DNA of 64,000 bases, from contig NZ_CP022098.1 of NCBI RefSeq assembly GCF_002305875.1, positions 7,440,001 through 7,504,000 on the forward strand. Direction: 5' to 3'. Below are positions 28,725-36,812 of the stretch, in pieces. Origin of the DNA: Cystobacter fuscus. GTDB lineage: Bacteria > Myxococcota > Myxococcia > Myxococcales > Myxococcaceae. A program made the translations under genes and the position numbers. Numbering within the stretch: the stretch's first letter is position 1; the number at the start of each line of letters is the position of its first letter. The notes under the pieces were generated by a model. The model was given only the letters and a program-made list of their open reading frames with translations, was not told the DNA's origin and made no database searches.

Positions 28725-30943
28725 CAGTCGACCTCGATGCTGACTTCGGCCAGCTTCCGGGCAATCAGCTCTTGGGCCTGCTCCTCGGACAACCCGGCGA
28801 TGCGCTCCATCAACCCCTGCTCATCCTGGGCAGGCGCGCTCGCGCGGCTCCCGGCCTCCGAGCCGACCGCGGTCCGGGACTCCACGAGGGCCAGCAGCCG
28901 CTTCGCCAGCAGCTCCAGCCGTGGGTGCTCGAAGAAGATCGTCGTGAACAACGTGACGCCGAGCTCTCTCGAGATGCGATCCTTCAACGCCGTGGCGCCG
29001 ATGGAGTTCAGCCCCAGCTCGAAGAAGGTCCTTCCTCGCGTGTCGAGCTCGGCCGGGTCCACCTCCAGCACGTCCGCGACCTGGGCGCGGAGGAACTCCA
29101 TCAGCCGCGCCTCGCGCTCGCCCGCGGGAGCCTCCTGGACTCGACGGGAGACAACCACCTCGGAAGGCGGTGAGACGGACGGAGCTGGCCGCGAGTCCGT
29201 GGGCGCGCGGCACACCTCCTGGGGAGACAGCCACTCTGGCCACAGGCGCTGCCGCTGGAAGGGGTAGAGCGGAAGGCTCACACAGCGCCCGCCGACTCCA
29301 GGGAACGCCTCCCGTGAGAGAACGCCACCGTCGACATAGGTGCGCCCGGCCTCGACGAGCCCGGGAAGCAGCCCTTCCTCCACCAGGAGCGCCTGCCCGG
29401 AGGCGCGAGCGAGCTCACCGAGGAGCCCCATCAGTCCGTCCCGTCCCCGGGCGATCACCGCGGCGCGGTGGCGGTGGTGCTGCCGCTTGAACGCGGCCGT
29501 GAAGCAGACGTCTTCCAGCGTGCAGTCACTGGCGGGCGTCTCCGCGAGGAAGTCCCGGAGCCGCATCGCCTGCTGGCGGAGCGCCTCCGGGGTGAGCGCG
29601 GAGAGAACCAGGAGATGGCCGGGAGCATCCACGCCGGACGGTTCCGCCGCACGGACCTCCGGAGCGGCTTCCAGGACCAGGAAGGCGTTGGAACCACCGA
29701 GCGAAGTGGACACGACACCGGCCCGCCTCGGCTCTCCCGTCCCCCGCTCGGGCCAGTGCTCCAGCTTCGACTGGATCGTCAGCCCGAGCGCCTCGAATGC
29801 GATCTGGGGATTGGGCGCGTCCACGTGGATCGTCGGCGGCAAGGTGCGGTGGTACAGGGACAGACACACCTTGATGAACTGCGCGATCCCCGCCGCCGCG
29901 CCCATGTAGCCCAGGTTGTTGCTGACCGCGCCGAGCCGGCAAGGGAAGGAGCGCCGCTCCCCGAGCGCCTCGCTGATGGCGATGGCCTCGGCGGCGTCCC
30001 CCTTGAGGAAGGAGGAGCCATGGAGCTCGACATAGTCCAGGCTGGCGGCCTCCACGCCCCCCCACTCACAGGCCCGGCGGATCACCTCCGCCTGCGCCGG
30101 GGCGCTGGGAGCCATGATCCACTCGTTGCGCCCGTTGTGGTTGACGGCGCTGCCGCGAATCACCGCGTACACGCGATCACTGGCGTCCACCTTGGACAGG
30201 GGCTTGAGCACCACCACTCCAGCGCCTTCACCGCGGACGTAGCCGTCGGCCTCCGCATCCAACGTCCGGCACTGTCCTCTCGCCGAGAACACGCCCGCCT
30301 GGGACAGCATGATGCTGCTCTCGGGCGAGAGCATGAGTTCCACGCCGCCGACGAGTGCCAGATCCACCTCGCCCAGCGTCAGGCTTCGGCAGGCTTCGTG
30401 GAGGGCCGTCGTCGAGGAGGCACACCCCACACTCGAGCAGGTGCTGGGGCCCCGGAGATCAAATGCATAGGAAATCCGGTTCGCCGCGAACGAGGCCGTC
30501 GTGCCGAGCAGGGCATACCCATCGAGCGCCGCCCAGTCACGCGCGAGCATCCGCTGATAATCATTGAAGTTGATGCCCACGAAGACACCCGTGCGGCTCC
30601 CGCGCAGGGCATCGAAAGGAATTCCAGCGTCCTCCAGCGCGTGCCATGCGCTTTCGAATAGCACACGGTGCTGGGGATCCATGTTCCGCAGCTCTCGCTT
30701 GGACAGACGGAAGGCGTTGGGATCCGCCGTCTCCACGCCCTCGATCAATCCAGCGTGGCGGTTGCGGATCTTCCCCGGGCGGTCAGGAGCCGGATCGTGG
30801 AGCGACCCCAGCTCCCAGCGTTCAGAGGGAATCTCCCGGGTCGCGTCAATTCCATCGCATAGCAGCTTCCATAACGAACGCGAACACTCCGCCCCAGGCA
30901 TTCGGAGCCCAAATCCAACAATGGCTATCGCATCATGCTGCAT
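28724..30943 (-). CDS. KS-ACP didomain without acyltransferase, probable loading module
   Basis: This 739-residue protein is the first gene of the minus-strand operon. The ketosynthase keeps the nucleophile (Cys174 in SVGCASS) and the first histidine (His308, in ELHGSS), but the second catalytic His is Tyr346 (SNNLGYMG replaces KTNIGHLE) and the neighbouring Lys is Ser341. It therefore probably cannot decarboxylate and condense and may only transfer an acyl group. The KS-AT linker and the post-AT linker (YPFQRQRLW, about 560-568) are both present with the whole AT core missing between them, which looks like a clean deletion. The ACP has Ser647 in ELGLNSI. An acidic helical tail suits docking to the next protein. 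With no free-standing carrier in view, this ACP may carry the prolyl/pyrrolyl starter. The ribosome site before the ATG is weak. Confidence 0.88.
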   Translation of the reverse strand: MQHDAIAIVGFGLRMPGAECSRSLWKLLCDGIDATREIPSERWELGSLHDPAPDRPGKIRNRHAGLIEGVETADPNAFRLSKRELRNMDPQHRVLFESAWHALEDAGIPFDALRGSRTGVFVGINFNDYQRMLARDWAALDGYALLGTTASFAANRISYAFDLRGPSTCSSVGCASSTTALHEACRSLTLGEVDLALVGGVELMLSPESSIMLSQAGVFSARGQCRTLDAEADGYVRGEGAGVVVLKPLSKVDASDRVYAVIRGSAVNHNGRNEWIMAPSAPAQAEVIRRACEWGGVEAASLDYVELHGSSFLKGDAAEAIAISEALGERRSFPCRLGAVSNNLGYMGAAAGIAQFIKVCLSLYHRTLPPTIHVDAPNPQIAFEALGLTIQSKLEHWPERGTGEPRRAGVVSTSLGGSNAFLVLEAAPEVRAAEPSGVDAPGHLLVLSALTPEALRQQAMRLRDFLAETPASDCTLEDVCFTAAFKRQHHRHRAAVIARGRDGLMGLLGELARASGQALLVEEGLLPGLVEAGRTYVDGGVLSREAFPGVGGRCVSLPLYPFQRQRLWPEWLSPQEVCRAPTDSRPAPSVSPPSEVVVSRRVQEAPAGEREARLMEFLRAQVADVLEVDPAELDTRGRTFFELGLNSIGATALKDRISRELGVTLFTTIFFEHPRLELLAKRLLALVESRTAVGSEAGSRASAPAQDEQGLMERIAGLSEEQAQELIARKLAEVSIEVD

Positions 30944-31000
30944 AAAATCCGCGCTTCTCTGGCCCCACCCAATCCGCTCAGAACTCGACAGTCGCGTGCC

Positions 31001-31030
31001 ACCCTAGGGTACGCTGACTTGGAGCGTCAA
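31001..31030 (-). promoter_or_regulatory. Candidate promoter of the PKS/NRPS operon
   Basis: The 361-base gap 30944-31304 separates the divergent biosynthetic operons and contains no gene. On the minus strand, TTGACG (31030-31025) and TAGGGT (31006-31001) are 18 bases apart, about 60 bases upstream of the KS-ACP start. The -10 box overlaps a perfect palindrome, ACCCTAGGGT (31001-31010), which could be a regulator site. The -35 match is good and the -10 match is modest. I see no convincing promoter for the plus-strand genes in the gap. Confidence 0.35.
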
Positions 31031-31304
31031 GGACTTTGCCCGTCTTTTTTACAGACCCAAATCAACCAACCAGAAGCACTCACATTCCGGCACCTCCAGC
31101 TTCTCGATCTGGAAGATTGCCCACCGCGACGCTCGCCCCGCGTCCACCATGTGTCTTGACGGTTCGCGCCAGAGAGGGAGAGAGTCCGGGGTCATCCAGA
31201 AAGGTCTCGGCACGCAGCCTCGAGGCCCAGACGGCACACAGGCACCAGACTTCCGGAGCGCGCAGTCCTTCGTCCCGGCGGTCTACCAGCGCGTCAAGGA
31301 ACAC

Positions 31305-32441
31305 ATGGACTTCAGTTGGACGAGCGAACAGACAGAGTTATACGAGCGAGCACTGGCCTTTTCCCGGGCGAAGCTGGCCGAGGACAGGCACACCGGGCAT
31401 GGTCTCCCTCGTGAGCTGTGGCAACGGTGTGGTGAATTCGGCTTCCTGGGCCTGCCCGTGCCCGAGCGTCACGGAGGACTCGGGCTGGACACGCTGACGA
31501 CCGCGCGAGTGATGGAGGCGCTGGGGCGTGGCTGCGCCGACACGGGCCTGGTCTTCTCCGTGGGAGCCCACCTCTTCGCGTGCGTGCTTCCCATCCTGGA
31601 GAGTGGGGACGACGAGCAGAAGGCCCGCTACCTCCCACGTCTGTGTTCGGGGGAGTGGGTGGGCGCCAACGCCATCTCCGAACCAGAGGCCGGCTCCGAT
31701 GTCTTCGCCCTCAAGACGCGCGCGGTGCGCGAGGGCGACAGCTACGTGCTCGATGGGGGGAAGAGCTACGTCACCAACGGTCCGTCCGCCGACGTGTTCC
31801 TGGTCTACGCCGTCACCAACCCCGCGCACGGCTACATGGGCTTGAGCGCCTTCCTCCTCGAGAAAGACACGCCGGGCCTCTCGGTGGGAAGGCCCTTCGA
31901 GAAGATGGGGCTGTCCACCTCGCCCACCTCCCCCATCTATCTGGAGGGCTGCCGGGTGCCCGCCTCCGCCCGGCTCGGTGCCGAGGGTCACGGCGCACCC
32001 CTCTTCAAGCGCTCCATGCAGTGGGAGCGCGCGTGCCTGTTCGCCGGCTACGTGGGCGTGATGGAGCGGGTGATCGAGCAGACGGTGGACTTCGCCCGAC
32101 AGCGCAAGCAATTCAAGCGGCCGATCGGAAAGAACCAGGCCATCTCCCACCGGCTGGCGGACATGAAGCAGCGGCTCGAGGCCTCGCGGCTGCTGCTGTA
32201 CCAGGCCTGCTGGCGGATGGATCGAGGCGAGGAGGCGGTGATGGAAGTGTCGCTCGCGAAGCTGGCGATCAGCGAGGCCGCGGTCCAGTGCGGCCTGGAC
32301 GCCATCCAGATCCACGGCGGAATGGGGTACATGACCGAGACGGGAATCGAGCGGGTGCTGCGCGACGCCATTCCCAGCACGATCTTCTCCGGCACCTCCG
32401 AGATTCAACGCGACATCATCGCCAGCCACCTGGGCCTATGA
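31305..32441 (+). CDS. Acyl-CoA dehydrogenase-like L-prolyl-carrier protein dehydrogenase (PltE/RedW type)
   Basis: This 378-residue flavoenzyme should oxidise prolyl-S-carrier protein to pyrrolyl-2-carboxyl-S-carrier protein. Its sequence runs parallel to PltE as I remember it: an MDF start, TDMGLVF-like GCADTGLVFS, the FAD/substrate segment ANAISEPEAGSD, QWERACLFAGYVGVMER, RRQF-like RKQFKRPIGKNQAISHR, and a C-terminal TIFSGTSEIQRDIIA. The ATG at 31305 was chosen over the open frame from 31149 because family similarity begins there and AAGGA lies 6 bases upstream. The stop overlaps the start of the ligase gene by ATGA, so the two enzymes are made together. Together they predict a pyrrole starter unit. 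Confidence 0.88.
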   Translation: MDFSWTSEQTELYERALAFSRAKLAEDRHTGHGLPRELWQRCGEFGFLGLPVPERHGGLGLDTLTTARVMEALGRGCADTGLVFSVGAHLFACVLPILESGDDEQKARYLPRLCSGEWVGANAISEPEAGSDVFALKTRAVREGDSYVLDGGKSYVTNGPSADVFLVYAVTNPAHGYMGLSAFLLEKDTPGLSVGRPFEKMGLSTSPTSPIYLEGCRVPASARLGAEGHGAPLFKRSMQWERACLFAGYVGVMERVIEQTVDFARQRKQFKRPIGKNQAISHRLADMKQRLEASRLLLYQACWRMDRGEEAVMEVSLAKLAISEAAVQCGLDAIQIHGGMGYMTETGIERVLRDAIPSTIFSGTSEIQRDIIASHLGL

Positions 32442-33967
32442 CACTCGATCAGATCGTGAGCCGCACCGCGGCGCGGACCCCCGAGGCCATCGCCGTCAAG
32501 GGCCCGGATGAGACGTTCACCTACGGCCAACTGGACGCGCTCGCCAACCGGATCGCCCGCGCCCTGCGGGAGATGGGGGTGAAGAAGGGGGATCGGGTGG
32601 GCCTGTGGACGGAGAAGTCCGCGCGCGCGGTGGCCGCGATGCAGGGCATCGCCCGGCTCGGTGCCGCCTACGTCCCGCTGGATCCGCTGAACCCGGCGGG
32701 GCGGACGCGGCTCATCCTCGAGGACTGCCGGATGGACGTGCTCGTGACCACCGCCACACGCGCGGCCGGGCTGCGCGACGGTGGCATGGACCGGCTCCGC
32801 TTCCTGCTGGTGGACGACGAGGGCCCGGAGCTCGCGTGGGCCCGGCTGTCCGGTTTCTCCTCCGAGCCGCTGCCCTGGCATGGCTCGGGTGACCACGAGC
32901 TGGCCTACATCCTCTATACGTCCGGTTCCACGGGAACGCCCAAGGGCGTGTGCATCAGCCAGCGGAACGCGCTGGCCTTCATCCAGTGGTGTCACGAGCT
33001 GCTGGGCACCACCCCCGCCGATCGCTTCAGCAACCACGCTCCGTTCTTCTTCGATCTCTCGGTCCTGGATCTCTATGCGGCATTCCTCGGCGGCGCCTCC
33101 GTCACCCTGATCCCGGAGACGCTGGCCTTCGCGCCCGAGAAGCTGGTGGAGCTGGTGCTGCGCGAGCGGTTCACCGTCTGGTACTCGGTGCCCTCGGCGC
33201 TCATCCTGATGATGCAGGACGGTGGGCTGTTGAAGCACCCGGAGCTGCCCTTCCGGGCCATGCTGTTCGCGGGAGAGCCCTTCCCCATCAAGCACCTGAG
33301 ACCCCTGCGCGAGCACCTGCGAGGCGCACGGTTCTTCAACCTCTACGGCCCCACCGAGACGAACGTCTGCACCTTCCACGAGGTGACGGACATTGCCCCC
33401 GAGCGCACCGAGCCGGTTCCGATCGGCCGCGCGAGCTGCGGAGATCGGGTCTGGCTGGCCCGGCCGCCAGCGGATTCCGAGGAAGCACGGCAGGGGGGCG
33501 ACGCCGAGGTGGGTGAGTTGATGGTGGAGGGGCCCACGGTGATGCTGGGCTACTGGGGCCAGCCGCCTCAAGAGGACCGGCCGTACGCGACCGGAGACCT
33601 CTGCCGCCAGCTCCCGGACGGAAGCTTCGAGTACCTCGGGCGCCGCGACAACATGCTGAAGGTGCGGGGACGGAGGATCGAGCCCGGAGATATCGAGGCG
33701 GCGCTGCTCACCCACCCGGACATCCGCGAAGTGGGCGTGGTCGCCGCGGGCTCCGGCATCGAGGCGAGGCTGGTGGCCTTCCTGGTGAGCGCCTCCGAGA
33801 CAGCGCCCTCGCTGATCAAGGTGAAGCGGCACTGCGCCGATCGGCTCCCGCGGTACATGATCATCGACGAGCTCCGCGTGCTGCCGGAGCTGCCGCGGAC
33901 GCAGAATGGCAAGCTCGATCGGCGGGCGCTGCGTGAGCTGGCGCAGCGGCGCCCGTCGAGCGAATGA
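32438..33967 (+). CDS. Proline:carrier-protein AMP ligase for pyrrole starter (PltF/RedM type)
   Basis: A free-standing adenylation enzyme of 509 residues. The N-terminal half resembles PltF (VGLWTEKS, LGAAYVPLDPLNP). The core motifs are present: YTSGSTGTPKG, YGPTET, TGDL, and the C-terminal NGKLDRR lysine. By manual alignment the binding-pocket code reads DLLYLALVCK, which is the code I know for proline-activating enzymes of the pyrrole pathways (pyoluteorin, prodiginine and aminocoumarin types). It should load L-proline onto a carrier protein for the overlapping dehydrogenase. No carrier domain is fused to it and none is encoded beside it. The frame closes at TGA 33965-33967, followed by a 168-base gap without a gene. 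Confidence 0.9.
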   Translation: MTLDQIVSRTAARTPEAIAVKGPDETFTYGQLDALANRIARALREMGVKKGDRVGLWTEKSARAVAAMQGIARLGAAYVPLDPLNPAGRTRLILEDCRMDVLVTTATRAAGLRDGGMDRLRFLLVDDEGPELAWARLSGFSSEPLPWHGSGDHELAYILYTSGSTGTPKGVCISQRNALAFIQWCHELLGTTPADRFSNHAPFFFDLSVLDLYAAFLGGASVTLIPETLAFAPEKLVELVLRERFTVWYSVPSALILMMQDGGLLKHPELPFRAMLFAGEPFPIKHLRPLREHLRGARFFNLYGPTETNVCTFHEVTDIAPERTEPVPIGRASCGDRVWLARPPADSEEARQGGDAEVGELMVEGPTVMLGYWGQPPQEDRPYATGDLCRQLPDGSFEYLGRRDNMLKVRGRRIEPGDIEAALLTHPDIREVGVVAAGSGIEARLVAFLVSASETAPSLIKVKRHCADRLPRYMIIDELRVLPELPRTQNGKLDRRALRELAQRRPSSE

Positions 33968-34135
33968 GCGGGTCGGCCCCACTCCAGAAATCCCGCCGGG
34001 AATAAACAGGAAAAGGCGCGTAGGAGAGTCGAGGGGGAGGCCGCGCGCGAGGCCCTCCTCCGGACAGCTCCGGCTCCCGCCGTGCCCCGACGTCGGGCGC
34101 GAGCGGAGCCGTCTCTTCCTCGAACGGAGTCCCGC

Positions 34136-36745
34136 ATGTCTTCCCCCATCCGCCGACTCGCGGCAGGCATCGCCGCGAGCGGAATCCTCATGTCCCCGCT
34201 CTCCCAGGCCGAGGCCGCGGAGTGCGGCCGGTATCTCCCCACCCTGGCGGACTGCCAGAACCCCGTGACGGAGTGCGCCCTCCAGGCCCGTGAGAAGGCG
34301 AGAACGGACCCCAACGCCACCTGCAACACCCTCATCCAGCAGGCGGCCAACTCCCTCCCGGCCCGCGCGCCCCAGCGCACCGTGGTGGTGCCTCCCACCC
34401 GCGACGTGAACAACACGAGCCTCACGCCGGATGCCGCCACCAAGCTCGCCTACATCCAGAACGAGGACCCCAACACGCGCACCATGAGTGGCCTGTCTGG
34501 CTTCTACCTGGGAGGCGTGCACAGGGCCCAGACCTATCTGCCTTCCTCCGGATTGTACGCCAGCCTCCTGGAGAGTCAGCGCCAGCAACAGCGCGCCGCG
34601 TGGAACGCCAACGGCAACGTCATCGACTCGTGCAACGAGTATGTCTACGAGAAGTACTACGACTACAGCGTCTTCGAGGATGCCTTCGTCAAGCTGGGCA
34701 ACAACTACCGCGCCATCTTCAACACCGCGTACGCGCCCGCGGTCAATGGCGTCACCCCGGCCTCGGCCATCGGGACGCGGGGCATCGTCAACCCCGTGCT
34801 GCGCGGCAAGGACGGTACGCCCTTCACTCCCAACATCCCCTTCCAGGCGGGTCTGCCCAAGAATCAATTCTTCACGGTACCGCTGCCCGCCGGCGACAAG
34901 GTCTCGATCGCCACGGGTGACAAGGATCAGGTCACCATCCTGCCGGGCCTGGTGACCGTCACGCTGAAGAACCTGCACCGCAATGGATTGTCACTCACCG
35001 GTGTCGTCTTCAATGACAGCACGCTCAAGCCCACCATCGACCAGGGCGCCAGCTACTACAACGAGAGCTGGAGCTGGCACAAGGCGATGAGCGAGACCAA
35101 CGCGGGGCTGCTGGACGAGCAGATGTATGAGATGGACCGGCTGCAGGAGGACTTCGCCGCGCTGCTCGCCCAGCGCGAGTCCCTGGCGGCGACCCTCGCC
35201 GCCAAGCTCCAGCCCAAGCCGCTGCCCGTGTACACCACCGGAGGAACGGGTCCGGGCCGCTTCTCGGAACAGTATTGGAGGGATCCCGTCTGGAACCCGG
35301 ATCCCACGAGCGTGATCCAGGCGGCCCGGTGGGATCTGGACGTGCTGTCGCCGATGACCCTGCCTGGCCTCGCCCCGGCCTCCCTGTCCGTGGCGTCCAC
35401 CCCGTCGGCCCTTCCGCCGACCCTTCCGCCCATCACCCCCACCATCCCCAACGTCCCCATCTTCGACATCCCGGTGGTGTCGCTGGCCTGCTCGGGCAAT
35501 CAGATCATCTGCCTGCTCTACCGGCTGGAGGCCCTGGATGACGCCATCGAGGCGGCCCTGCTCAACGCCAAGGCACGCGGCTGCCTCTCCTTCCAGCGCG
35601 GCGGAGGCGCCGCCGCGTGTGACTGGTCTCCCAAGCGCTTCGCGCAGCGGGTGACCTCGCTGTACCAGGGGAAGCGCGAGCAGCAACACGCCAGGTGCAT
35701 GGACTACACCGACGACAACTTCGCCGCCCTCAAGAGCAAGGCCATGTCGGCGGGCACGGTCTACTACCCGCCCACGAACTACACCCTCAGCCCCACCATG
35801 CTGGAGACGTACTTCACCCGCCGGGACCTCTACCTCAAGGCCCTGTCCACCGTGGCCGGAGGGCTGCTGGATCCCGTCACGGACAAGCCGCGCCTGAAGT
35901 GGGAGTCGGGAGACAGCTACAGCATGGGCAATGACACCTTTGGCGCCTCCGCCGAATACAACGTGTCCCTGTCGGTCGACAACCTGAGCAAGACCGACGC
36001 GTGTGTCATGTCCCCCCGGGTCCATGGCTTCTTCAAGGCCTCTGGCAGCGCGTTCGGCCACGGCGTCTCCCTGGTGCAGGCGGAGGCCACGGTGTCCGAT
36101 GTCCGGGCCGACATCGACCTGGATGTCCTCGACAACACCATCCATCTGGTGGACGAGCACAAGGACTTGATCGCCGGCACGTACAACCTGGTGTCCGGCG
36201 CGAAGTCGGCCAGCAAGACGTTCGTGGACGTGCAGACCCACTTCGTCATCGTGGTGGTGCCCGTCACGCTCGGCGCCAAGGTGGCCGGCACGGTGGGCCT
36301 CAACTACGCCCTCGACGCCTCGCACAAGCTGACCCGGCCGACGCCGACGAGCTGCGTCGTGTCCTCCATCGGGGTGAACGGCCGGGTGGAGCCCTATGCC
36401 TCGGTGGATGCCGAGCTGTACGCGGGCGTGGACCTCTTCATCGTCGAGGCGGGAGTCAAGGGCAAGCTCCAGCTGGTGCACGCGGGAATCCCTCTCAACA
36501 CCGTCGCGGAGCTGTCCTACGGCGCCAACAACAGCCAACAACTCGGGCTCCAGCTGGCCGGCCGCGCGGATCTCAAGTTCACCTTCCTGTCCGGAAGCAT
36601 CGCCGGCTACGCGGAGGTGGGCGTCTGGCCTTTCGAGAAGAACTTCGAGCAGACCCTCATCAGCTGGGACGGCCTGCACTACGACCTGAAGCTCTTCGAC
36701 CGGGACTTCTCGGTGCCGGTCGCGGACCTCCAGGAGTTGCTGTAA
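34136..36745 (+). CDS. Large exported beta-rich protein of unknown function
   Basis: I do not recognise this 869-residue protein. It begins with a Sec-type signal peptide (about residues 1-27, with a hydrophobic core ending near SQAEA) and should be exported. Near the N-terminus there are several Cys residues. A long middle part of mixed character ends in a Pro-rich stretch (around 410-440). The C-terminal third has alternating polar and hydrophobic residues, as in amphipathic beta-strands (for example SVDAELYAGVDLFIVEAGV). There are no membrane segments besides the signal. The ATG at 34136 has GGAG 7 bases upstream. The next gene encodes a vitellogenin-N-like protein, with a strong hairpin between them. 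The pair may act together as a lipid-binding system, but this is inference from layout and texture. Confidence 0.8.
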   Translation: MSSPIRRLAAGIAASGILMSPLSQAEAAECGRYLPTLADCQNPVTECALQAREKARTDPNATCNTLIQQAANSLPARAPQRTVVVPPTRDVNNTSLTPDAATKLAYIQNEDPNTRTMSGLSGFYLGGVHRAQTYLPSSGLYASLLESQRQQQRAAWNANGNVIDSCNEYVYEKYYDYSVFEDAFVKLGNNYRAIFNTAYAPAVNGVTPASAIGTRGIVNPVLRGKDGTPFTPNIPFQAGLPKNQFFTVPLPAGDKVSIATGDKDQVTILPGLVTVTLKNLHRNGLSLTGVVFNDSTLKPTIDQGASYYNESWSWHKAMSETNAGLLDEQMYEMDRLQEDFAALLAQRESLAATLAAKLQPKPLPVYTTGGTGPGRFSEQYWRDPVWNPDPTSVIQAARWDLDVLSPMTLPGLAPASLSVASTPSALPPTLPPITPTIPNVPIFDIPVVSLACSGNQIICLLYRLEALDDAIEAALLNAKARGCLSFQRGGGAAACDWSPKRFAQRVTSLYQGKREQQHARCMDYTDDNFAALKSKAMSAGTVYYPPTNYTLSPTMLETYFTRRDLYLKALSTVAGGLLDPVTDKPRLKWESGDSYSMGNDTFGASAEYNVSLSVDNLSKTDACVMSPRVHGFFKASGSAFGHGVSLVQAEATVSDVRADIDLDVLDNTIHLVDEHKDLIAGTYNLVSGAKSASKTFVDVQTHFVIVVVPVTLGAKVAGTVGLNYALDASHKLTRPTPTSCVVSSIGVNGRVEPYASVDAELYAGVDLFIVEAGVKGKLQLVHAGIPLNTVAELSYGANNSQQLGLQLAGRADLKFTFLSGSIAGYAEVGVWPFEKNFEQTLISWDGLHYDLKLFDRDFSVPVADLQELL

Positions 36746-36755
36746 CCGCGCTGCT

Positions 36756-36782
36756 CGGGGCTCCGGTCCCACCGGAGCCCCG
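36756..36782 (+). terminator. Strong 12-bp hairpin between the two secreted-protein genes
   Basis: CGGGGCTCCGGT (36756-36767) and its exact complement ACCGGAGCCCCG (36771-36782) flank a CCC loop. The hairpin starts 11 bases after the stop of the upstream gene. No T-run follows, so it could be a terminator of a high-G+C type, a partial attenuator, or a stabiliser of the upstream mRNA that makes the two genes unequally expressed. Confidence 0.6.
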
Positions 36783-36812
36783 CCCTTCCCCTCCCCCACC
36801 CGGAACCTCCTC

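Noticed and set aside
64-33967. Assignment to myxothiazol, melithiazol or leupyrrin pathways
   Set aside because: Myxothiazol-type lines use Cys-specific Cy modules with oxidase domains and a different starter. Leupyrrin shares the pyrrole genes but not the Asn-type terminal module with a short polyene line. The DKxanthene parts list fits every visible module.
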